This document shows positions 15,691 through 27,716 of a stretch of 64,000 nucleotides of DNA, piece by piece. Both the position numbers and the translations under genes were made by a program. The stretch is from SG8-41 sp963699525 (GTDB lineage: Bacteria; Pseudomonadota; Gammaproteobacteria; Burkholderiales; SG8-41), in NCBI GenBank assembly GCA_963699525.1, contig CAVOUI010000005.1, forward strand, positions 1 through 64,000. Direction: 5' to 3'. Each line of letters begins with the position of its first letter. Position 1 is the stretch's first letter. Below the pieces are notes generated by a model that had not been told where the DNA came from, searched no databases, and worked only from the letters and a program-made list of their open reading frames with translations.

Positions 15691-16494
15691 TTAGAAAGTC
15701 TTCTGCACGAATACCGTGACGGCTGCGTCGCCGACTTTGGTGCTGCCGGCCGACGCCGGAGTCGTATAGAACTGCTCCTGCTGCGAGGACATGTTGGTGT
15801 CGGTGTAGAACACGCCGACGGTGAAGTCCTTCGGCAGGCTGTAGTTCACGCCGAGCTTCCAGTCCTTGTACGAAGCAAAGTCGTCGTTCTTCACGCCGTT
15901 CGTGGTGCCCTCGAATTTCTGGTAGCCGTAATGCGCGATGACGGTGAACTTCGAGTTGGGGATCGGGTAGGCGGCGGTCAGATCAAGGTAATAGGTGCCT
16001 TGGCTGTCACCGACCCCGAAGGTCTTATCGTTGAGGCTGTAGGAAAGCTTACCGGTGAGCCACTTCCAGCTGAGAGCGCCGTAGAGTTCGAACGTGTCTG
16101 CTGTGTTGGCGCCAGGCGCTGTATCCCCCGGATACCAGTAATAGAGCAAGCCCACGTCGTAGCCGAAATCGCTCGAGCCGATGGTGCCCTTGTAGCCGCC
16201 GTAGATGTCGAGCTCCAGGCTGCCGCCCGCGCTATAAGCGCCGAAATCGCGCAACCAGCTGATGTTGGACCCCCAGGTTCCAACATAGAACCCGCTCTTA
16301 TGCGCGTAGTCGAAGCCGCCCTGCAACGCCGGTTGCCCGTCGGTTTGCGTCAGGCCGCGAAAGATGTACTGGCTGAATATGCCGACGTTGCCGGTGAGCG
16401 TGTAATCGGGCTCCGGCGCCTTTTGCTGCGCGTGAGCGACTCCAGTTCCGAGCGCGGCGGCGGTGAGCCCTGCGATGATGGACTTCTTGAGCAT
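15691..16494 (-). CDS. TorF-family putative outer-membrane porin
   Basis: This is a 267-residue protein with a signal peptide (MLKKSIIAGLTAAALGTGVA, predicted cleavage at AHA-Q) and alternating beta-strand pattern ending in Phe (VFVQKTF), typical of outer-membrane barrels. The motif NVGIFSQYIFRGLTQTDGQPALQGG is characteristic of the TorF/gcw family often found beside glnK-amtB. I chose the ATG at 16494; longer open frame upstream has no family similarity and would cover the promoter. It is the first gene of torF-glnK-amtB, so it may help ammonium or another nitrogen source cross the outer membrane; that is inference. Confidence 0.88.
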   Translation of the reverse strand: MLKKSIIAGLTAAALGTGVAHAQQKAPEPDYTLTGNVGIFSQYIFRGLTQTDGQPALQGGFDYAHKSGFYVGTWGSNISWLRDFGAYSAGGSLELDIYGGYKGTIGSSDFGYDVGLLYYWYPGDTAPGANTADTFELYGALSWKWLTGKLSYSLNDKTFGVGDSQGTYYLDLTAAYPIPNSKFTVIAHYGYQKFEGTTNGVKNDDFASYKDWKLGVNYSLPKDFTVGVFYTDTNMSSQQEQFYTTPASAGSTKVGDAAVTVFVQKTF

Positions 16495-16544
16495 GGTTAC
16501 CCCTTTCGTTGTTGGCGAAGCACAATGCTGCGACGCTCGATTCA

Positions 16545-16559
16545 GCACGGACCGTGCCA
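16545..16559 (-). promoter_or_regulatory. Sigma-54 (RpoN) promoter of torF-glnK-amtB
   Basis: On the minus strand the sequence is TGGCAC, five bases, then GTGC. The -24 element is perfect, and the -12 element keeps the essential GC with one change from TTGC. The expected start of transcription is near 16533, about 40 bp before the torF ATG. Placement ahead of a PII/Amt operon supports the call. Confidence 0.85.
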
Positions 16560-16622
16560 GGGGCAAAAGATCATTTGAAACAAAGAGCTGAGTAAATGGG
16601 GTGGAGTGGATGCCCTGCCTCG

Positions 16623-16639
16623 TGCACTGATGTGGTGCG
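16623..16639 (-). promoter_or_regulatory. Putative NtrC binding site upstream of torF-glnK-amtB
   Basis: The 17-bp dyad TGCACTGATGTGGTGCG matches the NtrC pattern TGCACC-N5-GGTGCA with about two mismatches. Its centre lies about 98 bp upstream of the predicted start of transcription, the normal enhancer distance for a sigma-54 promoter. A further GCACCA half-site is at 16655-16660. Confidence 0.65.
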
Positions 16640-16745
16640 CGTAAATGACTGCCCGCACCACGCCTTGAGCAGCCTCCGGAGCGCCGGGCGCGTTGTCCGC
16701 CACGGTTGTAGGATTCGTATCGCTCTCCCCGGCACCGGAACCCCT

Positions 16746-16976
16746 ATGGCCCAGGCAAAGCTATTCGAAGAGATCGACCAGAGAATGCGCGAGATTTTTT
16801 CCCGCAGCCCCGCGGCGGACCTCGAGAAGAACCTGCGCGCACTGCTCGCTTCGACGTTCAGCCGGCTCGACCTGGTCACGCGCGAGGAGTTCGACGTGCA
16901 GCGCGAGGTGCTTGCCCGCACGCGCGCGAAGCTCGAGGAGCTGGAAGCCAAGCTCGCCGAGCTGGAGAAGAAATAG
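16746..16976 (+). CDS. ubiK: Ubiquinone biosynthesis accessory factor UbiK
   Basis: This 76-residue protein matches UbiK (YqiC/BMFP family): MAQAKLFEEIDQRMREIF, then SPAADLEKNLRALLASTFSRL, then DLVTREEFDVQREVLARTR, ending in an Ala/Glu/Lys coiled coil (EELEAKLAELEKK). UbiK helps the aerobic ubiquinone complex with UbiJ. The ATG at 16746 is chosen because conservation starts there; an upstream open frame adds no homology. yifB follows 67 bp later. Confidence 0.92.
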   Translation: MAQAKLFEEIDQRMREIFSRSPAADLEKNLRALLASTFSRLDLVTREEFDVQREVLARTRAKLEELEAKLAELEKK

Positions 16977-17043
16977 TCCCGCGTCGTCCGATTCACGGCC
17001 TCGCCCGTTAAGCCCCCAGGGAATCACCGAGGGGTGGGGGTCG

Positions 17044-18549
17044 ATGTCGCTCGCCGTCGTCTACAGCCGCGCGCTGGCCGGGATGGACGCGCCGCCCGTG
17101 ACCGTCGAGGTGCACCTCGCCAACGGCCTGCCGGGCTTTGCCATCGTCGGCCTGCCGGAAGCGGAGGTGAAGGAGGCGAGGGACCGGGTGCGCGCGGCGT
17201 TGCAGAACGCGCGCTTCGAATTTCCGGCGCGGCGCATCACCGTCAACCTGGCGCCCGCCGACCTGCCCAAGGAGTCGGGCCGCTTCGATCTTGCCATCGC
17301 CATCGGCATCCTGGTTGCCTCCGGGCAGCTGCCCGCCGCCCCGCTTGCGGGGTGCGAGTTTGCGGGGGAGCTCGCGCTGACGGGGGATCTGCGTCCGGTC
17401 CGCGGCGCGCTCGCGATGGCCCTCTCGGCGGCGCGTGACCGCCGCACATTCGTGCTGCCGCGCGAGAGCGCGCGCGAGGCGGCGCTGGTCGAGGAGGCGG
17501 TGGTCTATCCGGCGCGCTCCCTGCTCGACGTGTGCGCCCACCTGACGGGGCAGGCGCCGCTCGCGCGCTACTCGGAGCGGCCGCGGGTGAACGGCCATCG
17601 CCACCCCGATTTGCTGGAAGTGAAAGGACAGCTGCACGCCAAGCGCGCGCTTGAAATCGCGGCGGCCGGCGGGCACAGCCTGATCATGGTGGGTCCGCCG
17701 GGAACCGGGAAATCCATGCTCGCCGAGCGGCTGCCGGGGATACTCCCGCCCATGACGCGCGAAGAAGCGCTTGCTGCGGCGGTCGTGCAATCGCTCGGGA
17801 GCAACGGCTTCGATGTGGCGAACTGGGGCAGGCGCCCCTTCCGCAGCCCCCACCATACGGCTTCGGCGGCGGCGCTGGTGGGAGGCGGCAATGTCCCGCG
17901 GCCGGGCGAGATTTCCATGGCGCAGCACGGCGTGCTGTTCCTCGATGAGCTGCCGGAATTCGATCGCAGCGTGCTGGAGGTCCTGCGCGAGCCGCTCGAA
18001 TCAGGCCGCGTCAGCATCGCGCGAGCCGCGCGCCAGGCGGAGTTCCCCGCCGAATTCCAGCTGGTGGCGGCGATGAACCCGTGCCCGTGCGGATATCTGG
18101 GGCATCCGAGCGGACGCTGCCGCTGCACACCGGACCAGGTCGCGCGTTACCGGCGCAGGATCTCGGGCCCGCTGCTCGACCGCATCGACCTGCAGATCGA
18201 GGTTCCGGACGTCCCGCAGGAAGACCTCGCGCGCGGTGCACGGGGCGAAACCTCGGACGCGATCCGGGAGCGCGTCGCCGCCGCGCGCGGGCGTCAGCTC
18301 GAGCGCCAGGGCCGGCCCAACGCGCTGCTGTCAACGAGCGAGGTCGAACGCCATTGCACGCCCGAGGCGCAGGGGGCAAGGATGCTGGAGCAGGCGGTCA
18401 GCCGGCTGGGACTCTCCGCGCGCGCCTACCACCGCGTCCTCCGGGTCGCGCGCACGTGCGCGGACCTGGCGCAGGCGCGCGACATTGCCACCGTCCACGT
18501 CGCAGAGGCGATCCAATACCGCCGCTTCGATCGAACCCGGGACCCTTGA
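17044..18549 (+). CDS. yifB: YifB-family Mg-chelatase-like AAA+ ATPase (ComM-like)
   Basis: This 501-residue protein has an N-terminal Lon-like/ChlI domain (VEVHLANGLPGFAIVGLP), Walker A GPPGTGKS at residues 217-224, Walker B-like GVLFLDELPEFDR, and a cysteine-rich site in AAMNPCPCGYLGHPSGRCRC. YifB/ComM proteins are hexameric helicases; ComM promotes branch migration in natural transformation. The ATG at 17044 has a GA-rich ribosome-binding site (GAGGGGTGGGGG) just upstream. An open frame continues upstream but lacks homology and overlaps ubiK. Confidence 0.93.
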   Translation: MSLAVVYSRALAGMDAPPVTVEVHLANGLPGFAIVGLPEAEVKEARDRVRAALQNARFEFPARRITVNLAPADLPKESGRFDLAIAIGILVASGQLPAAPLAGCEFAGELALTGDLRPVRGALAMALSAARDRRTFVLPRESAREAALVEEAVVYPARSLLDVCAHLTGQAPLARYSERPRVNGHRHPDLLEVKGQLHAKRALEIAAAGGHSLIMVGPPGTGKSMLAERLPGILPPMTREEALAAAVVQSLGSNGFDVANWGRRPFRSPHHTASAAALVGGGNVPRPGEISMAQHGVLFLDELPEFDRSVLEVLREPLESGRVSIARAARQAEFPAEFQLVAAMNPCPCGYLGHPSGRCRCTPDQVARYRRRISGPLLDRIDLQIEVPDVPQEDLARGARGETSDAIRERVAAARGRQLERQGRPNALLSTSEVERHCTPEAQGARMLEQAVSRLGLSARAYHRVLRVARTCADLAQARDIATVHVAEAIQYRRFDRTRDP

Positions 18550-18620
18550 CCCCTTTGCATCGGGGGGAATACTGTCGGTCACATCGTCAAGCGGGTGTTA
18601 CATATTGTCTCGGAGGGGCC

Positions 18621-18959
18621 ATGCCATTCTTCAAGCTCAGGGAAATGCCAGAGCCCGTCGTGGCGCCGGGACATTCCACGGCCCACGGTCCGACCATTAC
18701 CGGCAAGGAGCTGGAGCTCGGTTACTACACCGAGCCCAAGGGGACCGGCGCCAAGCCCCACCGTCACCCGAGCGAGCAGATCATCATGGTGCTTACCGGG
18801 CGGCTGCGGATGCGGATCGGAGAGGAAACTCGCGACATCGGGCCTGGCGAAGTGGCCTTGATCCTGGGAAATCAGGAGCACGAGCAGCAGGCCCTGGAAG
18901 AGGGCACCCGCTTCGTGAGCTTCAAGACCGCAGCCGGTGCGCAGCCCGTCGACGAGTAA
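18621..18959 (+). CDS. Single-domain cupin protein
   Basis: This 112-residue small cupin has the first metal motif in KPHRHPSEQIIMVLTGRLRM (two His and a Glu) and the second in LGNQEHEQQAL, separated by GEETRDIGPGEVALI. It probably binds a metal; the substrate is unknown. The ATG at 18621 follows a strong ribosome-binding site (CGGAGGGG). It converges on the receptor gene to its right with a 15-bp gap. The frame is open far upstream through yifB, but that is a shadow. Confidence 0.85.
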   Translation: MPFFKLREMPEPVVAPGHSTAHGPTITGKELELGYYTEPKGTGAKPHRHPSEQIIMVLTGRLRMRIGEETRDIGPGEVALILGNQEHEQQALEEGTRFVSFKTAAGAQPVDE

Positions 18960-18974
18960 CTGCGCGACGTGCTC

Positions 18975-19947
18975 CTAGCCGGCTTTTGCCCCCGAAGCGC
19001 GGACGATGCTGCCCCAGGTCTTGATTTCCGCGCGCAGGAACGCCTCGCATTGCGCGGGCGTTGATGCGATCGCCTCGATGTCCATCTGGGCGACGCGCTC
19101 CCGCACGTCGGCTGCCTGCATCGCTTTCGCGACATCCGCGTTGAGCCGCTTGATCACTGCGGCGGGGGTGCCCGCGCGCGTGACGAGCGCCCAGAAGCTG
19201 GCTCCGGACTTGTAGGCGGGCAGGCTCTCGCCGATGGTCGGCACATCGGGGAGGGACGCGGTGCGCTTGGGGCCCATCACGGCAATCGTCCTCACCCGTC
19301 CCGTGCGGATGTACGGCAGCATCTCCAGCACCACGTTGGCGACCAGCGGCACGTCGCCGGCCAACAGGGCCTGCACTGCCGGCCCGCCCCCCTTGTAGGC
19401 GACGTGCTGCAAGCGGATGCCCGCGGCGACGTTCAGCGTCTCGCCGAGGATGTGATTGGTCGTGCCGATCGGCCCTGTGGCATACACGAATTTGCCCGGC
19501 TGTGCCTGGGCCAGCCTGACCAGATCTGCGAGGTTCTTCGCCGGGAAGGAAGGATGCGCGACGAGCACGCTCGAGAAGTTGCCGAGGTGCGAGACGCAGG
19601 CGAAATCCTTCAGCGTGTCGTAGGGAAGCTTCGGCTGCAGGGTCGGGTTGATCGCGTGCGCGGTGAGGACGTGCACCAGCGTGTAGCCGTCGGGCGCGGC
19701 CTTGGCGGCGAGATCGGTGCCGATGACGGTACCGCCGCCGGGGCGGTTGTCGACGATCACATTCTGGCCCAGGCCCTCGGAGAGCCGGCGCGCCAGTATG
19801 CGGGCAAACACGTCGGTTTCCTGGCCCGCAGGGAGCGGCATGACGTAGCGCACGGGCCGGGTGGGAAAACTTCTGCGCACCCGCGCCAGCCGAAGCGAGC
19901 ACTGCTAACAACATTGCCGCGCTCGCGGCAAAGCGTGCCTGTCTCAT
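18975..19947 (-). CDS. Bug/TTT-family periplasmic solute-binding receptor, frameshifted near its start
   Basis: This is a tripartite tricarboxylate receptor of the Bug family, abundant in Burkholderiales. The signal peptide MRQARFAASAAMLLAVLASA starts at 19947 behind an AGGAGGGGG ribosome-binding site. The mature part, from FPTRPVRYVMPLPAGQETD through DNRPGGGTVIGTDLAAKAAPDGYTL, is in another frame. The shift maps to the homopolymer AAAA at 19866-19869 (TTTT in the coding strand): removing one T joins ...AQKFPTRPVRY, as in homologues. The rest (to 18975) is intact and family-like. It is either a consensus error or an inactive allele. The ligand is unknown and no membrane transporter genes are nearby. 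Confidence 0.88.
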
Positions 19948-20060
19948 GGCGTCCCCCTCCTGTCGGTCGTTTCGACCGGTCCGGCGAATCTAGCAGCAAC
20001 CGGCGCGTCGCGCAAAACGGTTCCGTGTGATAATTCCCCGGGGACAAGTGGAGCGCGATC

Positions 20061-20123
20061 ATGGCAGTGCGGGCTTTGAGCTACATCGGCATCGACGCGC
20101 GGCCAGTTAACGAAGTGGAGTGA
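20061..20123 (+). CDS. 20-codon ORF coupled to the downstream exporter; possible VOC-enzyme remnant
   Basis: ATG at 20061 encodes MAVRALSYIGIDARPVNEVE and stops in GTGA at 20120-20123, which is also the start of the next gene. The peptide resembles the first residues of VOC-fold extradiol dioxygenases (M-A-V-R-x-L-x-Y-I-G-I), suggesting a truncated gene remnant, but it may instead be a leader peptide coupling translation. Very short, so low confidence. Confidence 0.35.
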   Translation: MAVRALSYIGIDARPVNEVE

Positions 20124-21322
20124 GGAAAGTCTCCGCGCCGCTGCTCGCGGCCACCCTGGCCGGGCTGGTCATGCTCGGCCCGTTCTCGGTCGACACCTAC
20201 CTGCCGTCCTTTCCCGCGATCCAGCGCGAGTTCGCGATCTCGCCGCTCGAGGTGCAGCAGACCCTCACCGCCTATCTCGTCGCCTTCGCGGTGACGACTC
20301 TGTTCCACGGCGCGCTGTCGGATTCCTTCGGCCGGCGCCCGGTGATCCTGGTCTGCCTCGCGATCTACGTGCTGGGCTCGATCGGCTGCACCTTCGCGCA
20401 GAGCTTTGCGCAACTGCTGCTCTTTCGCGGGGTGCAGGGCCTGTCGGCGGGCGTGGGATGGGTGGTGGGCCGCGCCATCGTGCGCGAGAGCTTTCCGGGT
20501 CACGACGCGCAGCGACTGCTGTCGCTCATCACGATGATCTTCGGCCTGGCGCCCGCGCTCGCGCCCGTGATCGGGGGCTCGCTGCAGGGCGCGTTCGGAT
20601 GGCGCGCGGTATTCGCGTTTCTGACGCTCTACGGCGCCCTGCAGTTGGCGGTGTGCTGGCTGGCGCTGCCCGAAACGCTCCCGCGCGAGAAACGCCACCC
20701 GTTCGCCGCGGCACCGCTCACCAGGGTCTACCTCAGGCTTGCGGGCACCACGCGGCTGCGGTTGCTGTCCCTTGCCGTCGCGCTCAATTTTTGCGGGTTT
20801 TTCCTCTACGTCTCATCGGCGCCCGCCATCATCTACCGCCTGCTCGGGCTGACCGAGCACCACTTCCCCGTGCTGTTCGTGCCGGGAATCGCGGGCGTCA
20901 TGGTCGGAGCTTTCCTGTCCAACCGGATGGCGGGACGCACATCGCGGCAGCGCACGGTGCAAATCGGCTATCTCGTCATGTTCGGCGCGGCGGCCTTCAA
21001 CGTCGGCTACCACTCGTTCTATCCCGCGGCGCTGCCGTGGACCGTGCTGCCGTACGCTTCCTACGCGGTCGGCATGGCGCTGGCGGCGCCGAGCGTGCAG
21101 CTCCTGGTGCTCGACCTCTTTCCGCAGAACAGCGGCACCGCCTCCTCCATGCAAGGCTTCACGCACGCGCTCTTCACCGCGTTCACCGCGGCGCTCGTCG
21201 CGCCACTGCTGTCCGGCAGCGGGCTGACGCTCGCGCTCGCTTCGCTCGGCCTGCTGACGCTGGGGAGCCTCTGCTGGATGACGTTTCGACGGCTGGAAGC
21301 GCGCGACGACAGGACGTGCTGA
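20120..21322 (+). CDS. Bcr/CflA-family MFS drug exporter
   Basis: This is a 400-residue polytopic membrane protein with about 12 segments. The motif A loop GALSDSFGRRPVIL and the Bcr/CflA N-terminal pattern MLGPFSVDTYLPSFPAIQREF are clear; the family exports drugs such as bicyclomycin or chloramphenicol, or small metabolites. The substrate is unknown. The GTG start overlaps the stop of a 20-codon ORF (GTGA). It converges on a rhodanese gene across a small hairpin. Confidence 0.9.
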   Translation: MRKVSAPLLAATLAGLVMLGPFSVDTYLPSFPAIQREFAISPLEVQQTLTAYLVAFAVTTLFHGALSDSFGRRPVILVCLAIYVLGSIGCTFAQSFAQLLLFRGVQGLSAGVGWVVGRAIVRESFPGHDAQRLLSLITMIFGLAPALAPVIGGSLQGAFGWRAVFAFLTLYGALQLAVCWLALPETLPREKRHPFAAAPLTRVYLRLAGTTRLRLLSLAVALNFCGFFLYVSSAPAIIYRLLGLTEHHFPVLFVPGIAGVMVGAFLSNRMAGRTSRQRTVQIGYLVMFGAAAFNVGYHSFYPAALPWTVLPYASYAVGMALAAPSVQLLVLDLFPQNSGTASSMQGFTHALFTAFTAALVAPLLSGSGLTLALASLGLLTLGSLCWMTFRRLEARDDRTC

Positions 21323-21332
21323 ACCGGTCAAT

Positions 21333-21351
21333 GTCCGGCATCGCGCCGGAC
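21333..21351. terminator. Short GC hairpin between convergent exporter and rhodanese genes
   Basis: GTCCGGC (21333-21339) and GCCGGAC (21345-21351) form a perfect 7-bp stem with a 5-base loop between two stop codons. There is no T run on either strand, so it may only slow polymerase or protect RNA ends. Confidence 0.4.
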
Positions 21352-21737
21352 TAGCACTGCTCCCACGGCAGGCCTTCGTAGCGCCAGCCGGTCGTGCTGC
21401 CGCGGTGGTGCTGCTCGTCGAGCTCGCCTTCGAACCCGTGCAGCACGTTCCACACCTTCGTGAAGCCGGCTTCTTCGAGCGCGCGCGCCGCGTCGAGGGA
21501 GCGGTTGCCGCTGCGGCAGATGAGCACGATCGGGCGGTCGACGCTCGCCGCCTTCTTAACGTGCGCGACGAAATCGGGGTTCACCTCCCAGTTCGGGCCG
21601 TCGTTCCACGGCACGAGGATGGCGCCCTTCGGATGGCCTACGAACAGGTACTCCATCTCGCTGCGGCAATCGATGAAGACCGAGTTCGGATTCTTCTGGA
21701 GGAATTCGAAGGCCTCTTTCGGCTCGAAGTGCTTCAT
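21351..21737 (-). CDS. Rhodanese-domain protein
   Basis: This single-domain rhodanese has 128 residues. The active-site loop CRSGNRS gives the persulfide Cys74; FIDCRSEMEYLFVGHPKGA is the conserved N-terminal block. Such proteins move sulfane sulfur or act as sulfur carriers; the partner here is unknown. A TATAAT-like box (21770-21775 read on the minus strand) lies in the divergent gap to metH. Confidence 0.9.
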   Translation of the reverse strand: MKHFEPKEAFEFLQKNPNSVFIDCRSEMEYLFVGHPKGAILVPWNDGPNWEVNPDFVAHVKKAASVDRPIVLICRSGNRSLDAARALEEAGFTKVWNVLHGFEGELDEQHHRGSTTGWRYEGLPWEQC

Positions 21738-21856
21738 GTCCGTTTTCCACGTTCCACTGCGGGAGCGGAATTATAGTCGCAGCCGCTTTCGCCGGCCACT
21801 TGGCGTAGAATTACCGCCTTTTGCATCAGGGTCTTACACCACCTGCGCGCGTTTTT

Positions 21857-25555
<3,699 letters not shown>

Positions 25556-25562
25556 CGCGGCA

Positions 25563-26757
25563 ATGCCACGCGTCGCCGTCGCGCTGATCGTCATCGCCGA
25601 ATTTCTCGGCACTTCGCTCTGGTTCAGCGCCAACGCCGCCGCGGACGATCTACAGCGGGCGTGGGGTCTGCATCGCCGCCGACGTCGGCACGCTGACGAG
25701 CGCGGTGCAGCTGGGGTTCATCTCCGGCACGCTGCTCTTCGCGCTCTCGGGCCTGGCGGACCGCTATCCCGCAAGCCGCATCTTTGCCGTGTGCGCCGTG
25801 GCCGGGGCGGTTTCCAACGCGGGCTTCGCGTGGGTGGCGCACGGTCTCGCGGACGCCTGGGCATGGCGTTTCGCGACCGGCGTGACCCTGGCCGGGATCT
25901 ACCCCGTGGGCATGAAGCTGGTGGTGAGCTGGGCGCCGGGAGCGGCGGGCGAGGCGCTCGGATGGCTCGTCGGCATGCTGACGCTCGGAACCGCGTTGCC
26001 TCACGCGGTGCGCGCCGCGGGCGGGGGTTGGTCGTGGAACCTGGTGGTGCTCGTCTCCTCGGCGCTCGCGCTCGTCGCGGCCGCGATGGTGCTGCGCCTC
26101 GGTGACGGGCCCCACCTCAGGCCCTCCGGAGGAGCCCGTCCGCGCTGGGGAGGAGTGATGAGGGCGTTCCGGATCTCCCCCTTCCGCGCGTCCGCGTTCG
26201 GCTATTTCGGCCACATGTGGGAGCTCTACGCATTCTGGACGCTCGCGCCATTCCTGCTCGCGCTGGTGCTCGCGCGGGGCGGGCAGGCGGCACCCGCAGC
26301 GGTATCGGCGTGGTCGTTCGCCGTGATCGGCGCAGGGGCTGTCGGCTGCGTGCTGGGAGGACGCTTGAGCCGCAGCCTGGGCGGAGCGCGCGTCGCCGCG
26401 GGCGCCCTTGCGGGCTCGGGCGCGATGTGCCTCGCATTTCCGCTGGCGCAGAGTGCACCCGCCGGCCTGCTGCTCGCGGCGATGCTCTTGTGGGGGGTCC
26501 TGGTCGTCGCCGACTCGCCGCAGTTCTCCGCGCTCTCGGCGCGCGCGTGCCCGCCGGAGCTCGTCGGCAGCGCGCTCGCGATCCAGAACAGCATCGGCTT
26601 TTTCATCACCGTGATCGCGATCTCCGTCGCCACGTCCTCGTGGACGGAGCTGGGCGCGAACGTGGCCTGGCTGCTCCTGCCCGGCCCGGTGCTGGGTCTG
26701 CTCGGCCTTGCGCCCCTCCTGCGACAACCGTCCGGCGAGGCTGCCGGAAGCCGATGA
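25563..26757 (+). CDS. MFS permease, frameshifted near residue 35
   Basis: The N-terminal part (MPRVAVALIVIAEFLGTSLWFSANAAADDLQRAWGL) and the remainder (IAADVGTLTSAVQLGF onward to LRQPSGEAAGSR) are in different frames. A single-base change at about 25662-25675, near GTGGGGTC, would join them into one protein of roughly 395 residues with about 11-12 membrane segments. The GTSLWFSANAAADDL motif is typical of an uncharacterised MFS family common in Burkholderiales. Substrate unknown. It follows metH by a few bases and its TGA overlaps the next ATG. Confidence 0.8.
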
Positions 26758-27716
26758 TGTTGCCGCAGACCGAACGCTATCTCGACCTCGCGCTGCAGGG
26801 GCGCAACGCCTGGTGGCGCTACGCGCTCGGCGCTTTCACCATCGCCTTCTTCTGGCTGGTGCTGGGCTACGTGCCGTACCTGCTGCTCCTCGGCGCCGGC
26901 CTGAGCGACCCGCTGCTCGAGTACCTCGCGGTCAATTTTTCAATCTTCATGATGCTCGCGGGCCTCGTCCTGACGGTGAAGCTCATCCACCGCCGGCCGC
27001 TGCTCACGCTCGTCACCCCGGAAGCGCGCGTCGACTGGCGGCGCATCGCGCGCGGCGCGCTGGTATGGACGGTCATCGCGGCTGCAATCGTGGTGGTCGA
27101 GCACGTGCTCTACCCGGACCGCTACTATCTGAGCTTCGACGGCGGTCGCTTCTTCCTGTTCCTCGCGCCGGTGCTGGTGCTGACGCCGGTCCAGGCCGCG
27201 ACCGAGGAGCTCGTGTTCCGCGCCTACGCCATGCAGGGGCTCGCGCGCCTCACGCGGCGGCCGGCGGTTCTGGCGATCGCAAGCAGCCTGCTGTTCACCG
27301 CGCCGCACCTGCTCAATCCCGAAGTGCACCAGTACGGAACGCTCATCATGGCGGCCAACTACTTCGCGATCGGCATGCTGCTCGCGACCGTCACGCTGCG
27401 CGACGGGCGGCTCGAGCTCGCCATCGGGGTGCATGCGGTGAACAACGTCTTCCTCGCGCTGGTCGCGAACTACGAGGGTTCCGCGCTCACGACCGAGTCC
27501 ATCTTCACGGCACGCGAGCTGGATCCAGTCTATTCGCTGATTACGCTGGTTATCGGGACGCTGGTCTTCCACGGGTGGATGTTTCTGCGGTGCCGGGAAA
27601 ACCCGGGGAATAGGCGGTCGCGGGAGCGCTGTTTTTGCGGAGTCCGGTTACTTGCCCTGAATCAGCCGGTGCAAATGTTTCCCGAAATCGGTGTTGTCCT
27701 GGTAGCCGCGGAATAA
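26754..27716 (+). CDS. CPBP-family intramembrane metalloprotease (CAAX prenyl protease-like)
   Basis: This is a 320-residue membrane protein with several hydrophobic segments. The CPBP motifs are present: Glu151-Glu152...Arg156 in TEELVFRAYAMQG, the histidine of FTAPHLLNPE, and His227 in GVHAVNNVF. These proteases cut membrane-embedded or prenylated substrates; some process bacteriocins. The ATG at 26754 overlaps the stop of the MFS gene (ATGA). The last ~40 residues look unrelated to the family and overlap the 3' end of the convergent phosphatase gene by 69 bp, suggesting a run-on C-terminus. Confidence 0.85.
   Translation: MMLPQTERYLDLALQGRNAWWRYALGAFTIAFFWLVLGYVPYLLLLGAGLSDPLLEYLAVNFSIFMMLAGLVLTVKLIHRRPLLTLVTPEARVDWRRIARGALVWTVIAAAIVVVEHVLYPDRYYLSFDGGRFFLFLAPVLVLTPVQAATEELVFRAYAMQGLARLTRRPAVLAIASSLLFTAPHLLNPEVHQYGTLIMAANYFAIGMLLATVTLRDGRLELAIGVHAVNNVFLALVANYEGSALTTESIFTARELDPVYSLITLVIGTLVFHGWMFLRCRENPGNRRSRERCFCGVRLLALNQPVQMFPEIGVVLVAAE

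Noticed and set aside
16999..17043. CCCCCA...TGGGGG dyad before yifB as a terminator
   Set aside because: Loop is long, no T run follows, and the right half serves as the yifB ribosome-binding site.
18975..19880. Bug receptor starting at the GTG at 19880 without a signal peptide
   Set aside because: A good signal peptide and ribosome-binding site lie just upstream in another frame, so a frameshift is the better reading.
21738..21856. Cobalamin riboswitch ahead of metH
   Set aside because: The 119-bp leader is too short for the ~200-nt aptamer and no B12 box was found.
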